DNA of 13,904 nucleotides from Candidatus Aenigmatarchaeota archaeon (GTDB lineage Archaea > Aenigmatarchaeota > Aenigmatarchaeia > QMZP01), in assembly GCA_016202725.1 (NCBI GenBank), contig JACQOD010000085.1:1-13904 (forward strand), read 5' to 3'. Below are positions 1 to 7,097 of this stretch, one piece after another. A model generated the notes under the pieces. The model ran no database searches. It saw nothing but the letters and a program-made list of their open reading frames with translations, and was not told the DNA's origin. A program made the position numbers and the translations under genes. Positions within the stretch are counted from its first letter, which is position 1, and each line of letters opens with the position of its first letter.

Positions 1-17
1 GGCAATGAGGTACACTA

Positions 18-37
18 CCCGCCGCTACAGCGGCGGG
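18..37. repeat. Perfect 8-bp hairpin, possible IS200/IS605-type right end
   Basis: Bases 18-25 pair perfectly with 30-37 around a four-base loop (TACA). On the minus strand the hairpin overlaps the TAG stop (25-27) of a short open frame and is followed by GGTAGTGTAC. A GC-rich hairpin placed over or just after the tnpB stop is typical of right ends of IS200/IS605-family elements, which have subterminal hairpins instead of inverted repeats. The assignment is inferred from this arrangement; no transposase core is visible. Confidence 0.4.
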
Positions 38-231
38 CGTTTGACGCCGGCTAACCCAGGAACGGCCAGCATTCCTGCGGCCGTGATGACCTCCATCTCC
101 ACGATCCCAGTTTTGGCGCCGCCATGCAACTGCGGGCCAAGGCCTGCGGGGTTCCGGCGGCGCGGGGAATGCCGGCCGAGGCACGCCGTCAGCACCTCGA
201 CCGTACGCGGAGAGGCTTTTACCCCTTGCAC
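25..231 (-). pseudogene. Possible C-terminal tail remnant of a TnpB-like protein
   Basis: A 68-residue open frame, GTG at 231, ends with KRPPL at a TAG inside the hairpin 18-37. Its low-complexity, Pro/Gly/Arg-rich character resembles the poorly conserved tail that follows the zinc ribbon in many archaeal TnpB proteins. No catalytic residue or zinc ribbon is present, so at most the last few dozen residues survive. The frame runs open upstream into the 3' end of the large secreted-protein gene, which overlaps it by 13 bases. It may equally be a chance open frame in GC-rich DNA; the hairpin at its stop is the main reason to list it. Confidence 0.3.
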
Positions 232-3200
232 TTCCCCGCGCTGCCTGCAGTGTAGATGGCCAGGACCTCGGGGGATGCCAGGGCGCGGTTGAATAGCTCG
301 ACTTCGTCAATCGTGCCATTGAACGGGTGACCGGGAATCGGAACATGGTCCCGTCCCACGAAGAGGAGGTCATTGAACAGGAAGCTCCCCGACCAGGAGG
401 CGCTGGCAGCCAGCACGCCGTTGACGTAGAGCTTCTGGACCGCGCCGTCGTACGTGCCGGCGAGGTGCGTCCAGGTGTTCGTGCTGATGGGGGCTGAAAT
501 GAGGTGGTTGGCCCCGCCCGTGTCATAGACAGCAAACTCCGCGTTGCCCAGATTGTCCGTCCCCAGCCAGACGTCCCGGTAGCCCGCCGTGTGCACCTTC
601 AGGATTTTCTGGAACCTGCTCAGCGCCTTCGAATAGACCCAGGCGTCCATGGTGAGCCTGCTGTTCGTGATGGAGACTGGGCTCGCCGTGTCCATGAAGT
701 CGTCCACCCCGTCGAAGGAGAATGCCTGCTTGACCTTTCCTGCCCCGAAGGCGGCGCCGTTCCGGAGGGTGCCGTTGTTGCCCCCCGCAATGTCAACGGC
801 GTTCCCGTCGCCGGGCCACCAGCCGAGCATGCCGGGGGGCGGGGGGGTGCAATTCTGCCCGCCAAAGAGCCGGGGAAGGCTGCGCTGCGGCGGGTGGACG
901 AGCGGGAGGTAATCGCCGCCAATCTTGATGCCACCGGTTGAGTTGTGGGGGAGACGGGTGTCGCCCAGCCCATCCCCATTCCTGTCCCTGCCTGTGTAAT
1001 CGCTCCAGAAGTTTCCTCCTAAAAACGACTCACCGATGCTGTTTGTTCCCGGTGTTTTCGTAATGTTCCACTGGTTTCTGCCCGAGTCCACCGCATTACG
1101 CGAATTATTGAAGAAGTTATTGTAGAAGAGATTCTGAGAGGCGGTGATGTCCGCCCCAAAGACAGCATTGTTTTCAATCACGTTGGATACGATTATGTTG
1201 TTTTTGGCCTGAGCTGATATGCGAAGACCATAATTATTGGAGGCGATAGTGTTGTGGGAAAGGGTGTTGTTTATAGTGGGAATCCCTGCCGATTCTGCAA
1301 TGGAGAGACCGACATAGTTGCCTGTCACCCTGTTGGACGTAATGGCGTTGCTGAAGGTATCTGAAATCTGGAAGCCTGACCCCGAGTTGTTGATGGCGCT
1401 GTTTCCGGAAAAGGTGTTGTTAAAGGTGTTGTAGCCAAGCACGAACCCTGCAACCAGATTGTCTGCCGTATTGTTGAGAAAGGCGTTAGAATTGGCAGAG
1501 AAATATGCATCGAAGCCGCTGCCCAATCGGTCAGTGCCCTTGGCTTTATTGGAAGAAACCACATTAAAGCTCGATCCCTGCAAACTGAAGCCATTAAAAA
1601 ATGTGGTTCCAGCCTGGATGGCCGTATTGTAGGTGACCGTGTTATAGGAGGAGTCGTAAAGATGGAAGGGGAAAACCACGGTTTCCCCCACATTCAAAGA
1701 GACGGTGTTTGCATGTGAGGAGGCGAGCATGATTCCGCGGTTAAAACCGTTGCAGCAAGCATCCCGAACAGTATTGGAAAGGATGGTATTATTGGATGAG
1801 GAAGACAAATAAAGAGCGTAGTTCTTATTGTGAGCCGCCGTATTGTTGAAGAGCAGACTGTGCATTGTTGACTCTAGCCTTATGCCGTCTATAAAGTTCT
1901 CCACGCGGCAGTTCATAAGAGCAATCCCTCTTCTCCCGACCGCAAGGATTCCTGTGCCATTCTGAGGATCTGGCCCTCTGACAACACGCCCCCGGCAATC
2001 CAGGGTAACGTCGTCAGCTGCAATGTGCATGCATGCCGACTGTCCTGAAAGAGGGGGCGTTATGTCTTGATCAAGGACGTAGACTCCAGCACCTGTAAGG
2101 TTGCCACAGGAAGGTATGGAGAGGGTTTGCAAGGGGCTTCCATCAGGCGTGCTGCCGACATTCAAGGCAAGACTCACGGTCTGGTCCTGGAGAATAGTGC
2201 TCTCAAAAAGGTTTTGCGAACTGCGATTTTCAAATGTGAGGTTGGCAGAAAAACCTAAAAGCGCAAAATTGCCTTGGTTCCTCCCCGTTAGATTAATCTG
2301 GAGAACGCCCAAGGAAGGCTCTACTATGAAAATCGTCGGATTTTCTCCCGATGGAAAATAGTAAGAACCCGGTATAGAACTCACGTTTGAGCCGTTCTGG
2401 AGTATGCCTGTCGTATTTCCGCTCTCATCGGTTATCAACAAATTGACCGCCCCCGGATCCTGTATCATATAATACCACTTGATGAGAGGCAGATACTGGA
2501 TGAGCGTCCGGTGAATAAAAACCTCGACATCTTGGACAATTTTTTCGATGGGCGTGGTCTCGGGTGACAGACCCAGCAGGTCTATATTCACCCAGTAGTT
2601 CAATTTCCCCGAATACAGGGTCCGTGGCAACCAATCAACAATATTGAAGGGAAAGATCTCTGTAACAAACCCTTCGGTGTTCCAAAAGACATAGTGGGCG
2701 CCCGCATTGAATGGCCCATTGAGAAGACAGTCATTGGTAATGCCGCCGCTAAAATTGCATTCTTGAAGGAAGGGAATGGTATCGGGTTTAAAGACGGTCA
2801 CGTTAACCTTTGCTTTGCTTGCGGCGACAAACTTTTTTGTAGAAAGCACGGTCAGGTAGATAGGGAGTTGCCCCTCGCTTGATTCTGCTTTACAGAGTAT
2901 TTTATCATTCGAGAGGTTGCCAAGGAGGGTGAAGTCAACAGTAAAGGGCGCATAGCTTATAATATGAAAGCTGCTTGGTTTGCGCACATTTGGTATTTGG
3001 TTGCTATTGATTTCGGGCATGAGGACCATGATTTTTTTATTAACTTCACAAAAGATGTCTGCCAGGGAGCGCTTGTAGTAGATCTCATAGTTGCCGTCGC
3101 GGAGGTCGAACCATGTGAGATGCACGTTGCCCTGCCGGTCGATGCCGAGGATGTCGGTCTCTTCCCAGGAATTCCCCGGGGAGACCGTGAGACGGAGGTC

Positions 3201-4304
3201 ATCCACCAGCGTGAGGCCGTTTTCGTCCAGCTTGGTGTAGTACATTTCATAGTCGCTATCACGGTAATCGAACCAGGCGATGTGGACGTTCCTCGCAGCG
3301 TCCGTGGAGAGCGAGGGGGCCCCTGAGGTGCCAGCGGCGGTGGTGAGCCTGAGGTCGTCCACCAGCGTGGCGCCTGCAGGGTTCAGCTTGGTGTAGTAGA
3401 TCTCGAAGTTGCCGTCCCGGTTATCCTCCCAGGCCACATGCGGGTTGCCCTGGGCGTCCGGCCAGATGGCCGGGCGGAGGGAACTCGCGCCATGGAAGGT
3501 GAGCCTGGTGTCGGGGACCAGGATAGCCCCGTTGGCATTGAGCTTCATATAGTAGATCTCGAAGTTGCCGTCCCGCACGTCCTCCCAGGCGACGTGGAGG
3601 GTGTCCTGCGCATCGATGCGCAGGGACGGGTCCCATGACCCGCCTGAGGCGAAGGTCAGCCGGAGGTCGTCCACTAGGGTAAAGCCTGCAGGGTCCAGCT
3701 TGGTGTAGTAGAGCTCAGCCATGCCGATGCCCGGGGTGTCCCGGCTGTCCGACCACACGATGTGGACGTTCCCCGCGCTGTCCGCGGCAGGAGAGGCGGA
3801 GCCGGAACTCTCACTATTGAAGGTCAGGCGCACGTCATCCACGAGGGTGGCGCCGTTGTTGTCCAGCTTGGTATAGTAGACTTCGGCGTTGCCGTCCCTG
3901 TAGTCGGTCCAGGTGATGTGGGGGTTTCCCTGTGTATCGACCGCCATGGCGATCGGCCGGAGCAGCAGGCCTACCGCGTTGCTGGTAATCTGGAGGTCAT
4001 CCACGAGGGTGAAGCCGCTGTTGTCCAGTTTCGTATAGAAGACCTGGGGGGAGCCTGTCCGCGAGTCCTGCCAAGCGATGTGGGTGTTCCCCCATGGGTC
4101 CATCGCCAATGCAGGGTCCCGGGACTCCGCAGGATTGGTGGTGAGGCGGGTGTCTATTCCCCAGCCTGCGGGATCTCCGGCAGCGGGGGCGGCGAGGGAT
4201 AGGGAGATCAGAACGCCGAGAAGGGTGGTGAGGAGGGGAATGGGAGCGTGGCAGCGGCTCTTGGTACGTCCCTGTGCCCTCCGGAAGCCTTCCCAGACCC
4301 CCAT
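219..4304 (-). CDS. Large secreted mosaic protein: seven-repeat propeller, NosD-like beta-helix, LamG-like C-terminus
   Basis: A 1361-residue protein, probably exported and surface-bound or released. Residues 1-46 look like a signal peptide: Arg/Lys-rich N-region, hydrophobic core at about 23-40, cleavage near APAAG. Residues 48-412 hold seven repeats of about 50-55 residues with the pattern D-RLT...GN-HIAW-D-RD...YYTKL, suggesting a seven-bladed beta-propeller. Residues about 420-730 form an unrecognised domain with many N-x-S/T sequons (NVTV, NFSG, NVSS, NLTG). Residues about 735-1135 are a NosD/parallel beta-helix with recurrent N-N-T and S-N-T turns, closing with NFWSDYTG and DGLGDT. Residues about 1158-1355 are LamG/concanavalin-like (GWWPGDGNAVD; LYVNGVLAA; FNGTIDEVELFNRAL). 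No C-terminal anchor is visible. The start is supported by AGAGAGG (4309-4315) and a TATA-like box at 4340-4345. Likely role: carbohydrate or surface binding; no enzyme site is evident. Confidence 0.9.
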   Translation of the reverse strand: MGVWEGFRRAQGRTKSRCHAPIPLLTTLLGVLISLSLAAPAAGDPAGWGIDTRLTTNPAESRDPALAMDPWGNTHIAWQDSRTGSPQVFYTKLDNSGFTLVDDLQITSNAVGLLLRPIAMAVDTQGNPHITWTDYRDGNAEVYYTKLDNNGATLVDDVRLTFNSESSGSASPAADSAGNVHIVWSDSRDTPGIGMAELYYTKLDPAGFTLVDDLRLTFASGGSWDPSLRIDAQDTLHVAWEDVRDGNFEIYYMKLNANGAILVPDTRLTFHGASSLRPAIWPDAQGNPHVAWEDNRDGNFEIYYTKLNPAGATLVDDLRLTTAAGTSGAPSLSTDAARNVHIAWFDYRDSDYEMYYTKLDENGLTLVDDLRLTVSPGNSWEETDILGIDRQGNVHLTWFDLRDGNYEIYYKRSLADIFCEVNKKIMVLMPEINSNQIPNVRKPSSFHIISYAPFTVDFTLLGNLSNDKILCKAESSEGQLPIYLTVLSTKKFVAASKAKVNVTVFKPDTIPFLQECNFSGGITNDCLLNGPFNAGAHYVFWNTEGFVTEIFPFNIVDWLPRTLYSGKLNYWVNIDLLGLSPETTPIEKIVQDVEVFIHRTLIQYLPLIKWYYMIQDPGAVNLLITDESGNTTGILQNGSNVSSIPGSYYFPSGENPTIFIVEPSLGVLQINLTGRNQGNFALLGFSANLTFENRSSQNLFESTILQDQTVSLALNVGSTPDGSPLQTLSIPSCGNLTGAGVYVLDQDITPPLSGQSACMHIAADDVTLDCRGRVVRGPDPQNGTGILAVGRRGIALMNCRVENFIDGIRLESTMHSLLFNNTAAHNKNYALYLSSSSNNTILSNTVRDACCNGFNRGIMLASSHANTVSLNVGETVVFPFHLYDSSYNTVTYNTAIQAGTTFFNGFSLQGSSFNVVSSNKAKGTDRLGSGFDAYFSANSNAFLNNTADNLVAGFVLGYNTFNNTFSGNSAINNSGSGFQISDTFSNAITSNRVTGNYVGLSIAESAGIPTINNTLSHNTIASNNYGLRISAQAKNNIIVSNVIENNAVFGADITASQNLFYNNFFNNSRNAVDSGRNQWNITKTPGTNSIGESFLGGNFWSDYTGRDRNGDGLGDTRLPHNSTGGIKIGGDYLPLVHPPQRSLPRLFGGQNCTPPPPGMLGWWPGDGNAVDIAGGNNGTLRNGAAFGAGKVKQAFSFDGVDDFMDTASPVSITNSRLTMDAWVYSKALSRFQKILKVHTAGYRDVWLGTDNLGNAEFAVYDTGGANHLISAPISTNTWTHLAGTYDGAVQKLYVNGVLAASASWSGSFLFNDLLFVGRDHVPIPGHPFNGTIDEVELFNRALASPEVLAIYTAGSAGKCKG
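3069..4154 (-). repeat. Seven tandem coding repeats of about 150-170 bp (propeller blades)
   Basis: Seven successive units encode the blade pattern, with the phrase TKLD or TKLN followed by ten or so residues and then VDDLRLT recurring at nearly constant spacing. Units differ at many positions, so this is an old amplification rather than a recent tandem expansion. The last blade lacks the closing TKLD and runs into the middle domain at DIFCEV. Confidence 0.85.
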
Positions 4305-4339
4305 AATGCCTCTCTGACAGGAACCATTGGGGAATTGGA

Positions 4340-4345
4340 TTTAAA
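4340..4345 (-). promoter_or_regulatory. TATA-like box for the large secreted-protein gene
   Basis: TTTAAA (read TTTTAAAT with flanks) is centred about 38 bases upstream of the ATG at 4304. This predicts a start near 4316 and a leader of about 12 bases that just contains the AGAGAGG ribosome site. The hexamer is palindromic and could also serve plus-strand transcription; a 9-bp perfect hairpin begins three bases to its right on the plus strand. Confidence 0.55.
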
Positions 4346-4347
4346 AG

Positions 4348-4369
4348 CGCTCCTGGGGGGCCAGGAGCG
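4348..4369 (+). other. Perfect 9-bp hairpin with GGGG loop
   Basis: Bases 4348-4356 pair exactly with 4361-4369 around four Gs. It lies just upstream of the large gene's promoter and is the first of the hairpin series that fills the gap to 7097. It is outside the main proposed transcript, so it may belong to a separate small RNA or act in the promoter region. Confidence 0.55.
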
Positions 4370-4498
4370 GTCCACGGCGACCCGATGCCCCTTGGCGTCC
4401 AGGGATATGTGGCTCCGTGCGCCGGGTGTCGCGCTGGAACGTTGGCGTACTGTTAGGTCAAGCTCATCAGGTGATCATGCCCCCCCCCCCAGCAGGAG

Positions 4499-4552
4499 TT
4501 GCCGGGCATGGTTCACCGCCCGTTCCACGGGGCGGCCGGACATGCCCGGCAG
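4499..4552 (+). other. Branched hairpin: 10-bp perfect outer stem with a nested inner stem
   Basis: Bases 4501-4510 pair perfectly with 4541-4550 and can be extended by T-A and T-G pairs outward. Inside, CCGCCC (4516-4521) pairs with GGGCGG (4529-4534). A nested two-stem structure of this kind is expected of structured RNA. Eleven consecutive Cs at 4480-4490 lie just upstream and could be an assembly-sensitive site. Confidence 0.5.
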
Positions 4553-4571
4553 CGGTGTGCCGCTGTCTTGA

Positions 4572-4693
4572 CCGTACACGTACGGCCGTGTGGCACCGTG
4601 AGGCGGCGCAAGCCGGCCTCCCAGGACCGGGAGGCAGACCCGCAGGGACCCCAGTGACGCCCCTTGGCACCCCTTTCAAGGACCGATGCGGTC
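4572..4693 (+). other. Group of three short perfect hairpins
   Basis: Three local stems follow one another: CCGTAC/GTACGG (4572-4577 with 4580-4585), GCCTCCC/GGGAGGC (4616-4622 with 4629-4635) and GACCG/CGGTC (4681-4685 with 4689-4693). No open frame here has protein-like composition. They precede the TATA-like box at 4730-4735 and so would be outside an RNA started there. Confidence 0.4.
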
Positions 4694-4729
4694 GCCAATG
4701 CTGCCACACGGCCTGCACGCACCATACGC

Positions 4730-4735
4730 TTATAT
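4730..4735 (+). promoter_or_regulatory. TATA-like box, candidate promoter of the large structured RNA
   Basis: TTATAT stands in the phrase CTTATATTC, an AT-rich island in a GC-rich region, with a C-rich stretch just after it. With the 25-27 base spacing seen at the protein genes of this window, transcription would begin near 4759. No protein-like open frame starts in the following bases, so the expected product is non-coding. Confidence 0.4.
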
Positions 4736-6296
4736 TCCCCCCCGCCCACAGAATGGTGAGGGGTATGAAGATTCGTTCTTGTCCTGTTTACTGTCTACAC
4801 CTATCAGTCCAAAATCCACCGTCCTGACGCTGTGCGATGCTGGCGATGGTAACAGACTGCTTGCGCGGTTTGTTGCGGAAGAAGGTCCCCCATCCGGGAG
4901 CATTCGCGCACGCGTGGCTCGCGCGCGCCCGCACGCTCCGAAGACTTGCCTTCCCTAGGGGAAGACTTGCGTCAGCCTTCTGCTGTCTTGGCTTCCGGGC
5001 CAATCGGGGGGAGGATGGTTCCTTCGCAGTTGGCGACGCCTGCGGAGGAAAGCATGCCATCCTCCTCCCTTCCAGAACAGGAATGCCCGCGGAGGGAAGC
5101 ATTCTTGTCGCTCTTTCGCCATGGGGTTTCTCGGAGGCATTCATAGCGGTACACCATCGGCCACCCCTCGTGACCGATTCCGGATTCACGGAAAGGCGAC
5201 TCTTCAGCCGCCGTTCCTGCTGCAACGGCTTCAGCCGGGCTTCGCCCCCTGGATGCCCTGTCCGTCTGGCTGTCCCCAACAGGAGGAGCGCATGGTCGTA
5301 TCACTGCGGTCAATAAGCGCAGGGCGATGGGTTGACTCCCAAGAAACAGAGGAGCCGCCTTCTCACCCTGCTTGACGCTTGACAAACGCGTGTCCTGCTG
5401 CAGGTGTGAGCGATGTACATCTGTGCCAGGCCACAAGGACAAAGCATACCCCCAGGCCGGGCAGCTTTGTCCGCACGATGCAGGCGGTGGCGAAATCCCC
5501 TTGGGCCGCCACCGCCTCTACTACGTCTCCCACCGGAGCTTGTCGCTCTGTCGTTGCCGTTCCGCCGCCCCCGTCCCTCTGCCCATTTGGCGTGCATGTG
5601 CATGAGCAAAGGGGAATGAACGCATGGGCGGGGGCGGTTTTCTCTGCCGGCGCGGGCAGAGCACGGGGAGGGTGACTGCTGCATCAACCAATGACGGGTG
5701 CCTTCTTTCGATGTTGTGGTCGCATAGGTAGAGGAGGCACTCGTGTGGGAACAGGCACTCTCCCCTCCCTTTTGTTGGTTGTAGGTTGCTGGTTTTCTGC
5801 AGGCTTGACAGAGGAGATGGTGTAGGTACTCTACTCCCGATGACCCAGTCTGATCTGGAGGGTATTCTGCAGGCTGCAGGGATTCGACAACGGTGGAGTG
5901 TGTGGACACACCTTCAAGACAGGGATTGCGGGTGTGTCCCTTTCTCCTCCACATCTGCCGGAAGCGGCAAGAAGGGTCTGCTTCCGTGCATATCCAGCTT
6001 GCGGGGTTTCGGATGGGGCCGCGCAGCAAGCGGGGGGGGGTTCCCGGTTGCGCGGCCTTTTCCACGTGGCAGTCCCCACTGCTTGGCTCGTGCCAGCGTG
6101 CGGGATGCCCACAACACATCGGCCGGAGTCTCTCTGATCCGACAGAGGGTTCGCGTGTCGCTCCCACAAATGGCCTAAGACGGGACACCCGCTCGTGGGA
6201 CGCCGTCGGCCTTTTCCGGCCCTTGACCCGCCGTACCCTGTCGACAGTCGCGCGGACGGACAGGAAGCGGATGGTCTTTACTGTGTGGGGCCCGCT

Positions 6297-6327
6297 CGCC
6301 CGATTGAGGTTCGGATGGGCGTTTTTT
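6297..6327 (+). terminator. Internal hairpin plus T6, terminator-like
   Basis: CGCCC (6297-6301) pairs with GGGCG (6317-6321), followed directly by six Ts (6322-6327). It could end a first RNA starting near 4759, or cause partial termination. The next stem, one of the strongest in the region, begins at 6330. Confidence 0.4.
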
Positions 6328-6623
6328 CCGCTGCCACCCCTGTCCTGATTCAACAGGGGTGGCGGCACTTCTGCCTGCGGCAGGCAGAACTAGGGGGAGG
6401 GACCTGCTGCCTGATCACGTGCTTTTGCTCCTCCAACCACTTCCCTTCCTCGGGTTGAGGTGGCCAGCAGGCGCCAGCAAAAGCCCTCTCCCGCTTTCCG
6501 GTCACCGCACCATTCGCTGACCTCCAGGCTAGCGGCAGGTGCGAGTGAAATTCCCATCCTGAGGGGATGGAATTGTTGTTGGGGTGCGTCTCGATGGAAG
6601 GGACGCACCCCTTTCCCCCCTGC

Positions 6624-6660
6624 GGCCTCCCCTCTCGGGATTCCCGGAGGCCTTTTTTTT
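6624..6660 (+). terminator. Hairpin plus T8 terminator
   Basis: GGCCTCC (6624-6630) pairs with GGAGGCC (6646-6652) with a smaller CGGGA/TCCCG element in its loop, and eight Ts follow at 6653-6660. U-tracts alone end transcription in archaea, and the stem strengthens the case. It fixes the plus strand as the transcribed strand and is the proposed 3' end of the structured RNA. Confidence 0.6.
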
Positions 6661-6678
6661 GCTTTGTCATCTTATCGG

Positions 6679-6684
6679 TATATA
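6679..6684 (+). promoter_or_regulatory. TATA-like box for a second non-coding unit
   Basis: TATATA stands in the phrase GGTATATACTTACG, about 20 bases after the T8 terminator. The predicted start is near 6708, immediately at the hairpin AGCGG-TTCA-CCGCT. The short spacing between terminator and new promoter suggests two consecutive plus-strand RNA units. Confidence 0.4.
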
Positions 6685-6704
6685 CTTACGAAGCATGGTC
6701 GCAG

Positions 6705-7025
6705 GAGCGGTTCACCGCTTGAGAAGGCAGGCGCCTGCCGCGTATGCATAGCACTCCGGACGCAGCCGGCGGGCTCATCAGGATGGACCTTCCGCAAGGT
6801 GGGCGTGTACCTTGCCGGCAGCCGCCACAGGAACCTTGGCGTCCAGCCTGGCGCGCGGCCTTCCAGCCAAAAAACCCGGCACTCACGCGGGCTGCGTCTC
6901 CCAGGGGGGGAGGCTCCAGCGGGCGGACAGGATGCCCTCGCCTCGAGCGTGCGCGCGGGAAGTTCACCCCATGATAGGTTAGCTCCAACATGCCTTTATG
7001 TCACAACGTAGCGGTTTCAGTTTTT
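6705..7025 (+). ncRNA. Candidate second structured RNA of about 320 nt
   Basis: Between the TATA-like box at 6679-6684 and a T5 tract at 7021-7025 there is no convincing frame. Visible stems are 6706-6710/6715-6719 (loop TTCA), the 14-base palindrome 6726-6739, and ACCTT/AAGGT near 6787-6800. The size fits archaeal SRP or RNase P RNA, but I find neither the SRP domain IV signature nor the P4 core of RNase P. On the opposite strand a CCCG/CGGG hairpin followed by T6 (6869-6874, minus) would act as a terminator, so strand is less certain than for the preceding unit. Confidence 0.3.
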
Positions 7026-7097
7026 GGCAGGAAAACCACCGCCATGGCGATGCACTCTTGATGGTGCCTTCTCACCAGCTACGCACCCCACGGAGGT

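Larger units (their letters stand above)
4759..6660 (+). ncRNA. Candidate large structured non-coding RNA, unrecognised family
   Basis: This stretch lacks a convincing coding frame but is packed with stems, each of different sequence: 4950-4955/4959-4964 (6 bp, loop TAG); 5019-5029/5040-5050 (11 with one T.G); 5210-5215/5224-5229; 5237-5240/5244-5247; 5437-5445/5464-5472 (9); 5482-5492/5507-5517 (11); 5565-5576/5626-5637 (12 with one T.G); 5642-5648/5655-5661 (7); 5904-5912/5931-5939 (9); 5959-5965/5980-5986 (7); 6017-6025/6048-6056 (9); 6330-6343/6353-6366 (14 with one T.G); 6369-6377/6381-6389 (9); 6421-6429/6476-6484 (9); 6549-6559/6565-6574 (10, one bulged C); 6581-6590/6602-6611 (10). 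The wobbles pair only in a plus-strand RNA; read on the minus strand they become A.C mismatches. A TATA-like box lies upstream and a hairpin plus T8 ends the unit. I see no RNase P, SRP, rRNA, tRNA or group II intron signature. It may be one RNA of about 1.9 kb or several shorter ones; the stop-like hairpin at 6297-6327 argues for a possible division. Confidence 0.5.

Noticed and set aside
4480..4490. Run of eleven Cs as a phase-variable switch
   Set aside because: It lies outside any credible coding frame or promoter spacer, so there is nothing obvious for it to switch; its length may also be an assembly uncertainty.
4837..5442. Overlapping frames of 156-163 residues on both strands
   Set aside because: None has a protein-like pattern or start signal, and the same bases form strong stems.
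5310..6368. 352-residue minus-strand open frame across the structured region
   Set aside because: Residue use is random-looking (many Arg, Ser, Pro, Cys, no hydrophobic core or motif), it has no ribosome site, and overlapping frames on both strands are equally long. GC-rich DNA with few stops explains it.
4759..7025. RNase P RNA, SRP RNA, rRNA, tRNA or group II intron
   Set aside because: GAGGAAAGC at about 5045 resembles the RNase P 5' core but lacks the following bases and the ACAGAAA partner. No SRP domain IV loop, T-loop/anticodon layout or intron domain V was found on either strand by eye.
4305..7097. CRISPR array or REP-type repeat array
   Set aside because: Stems differ in sequence, length and spacing; no direct repeat with regular spacers is present.
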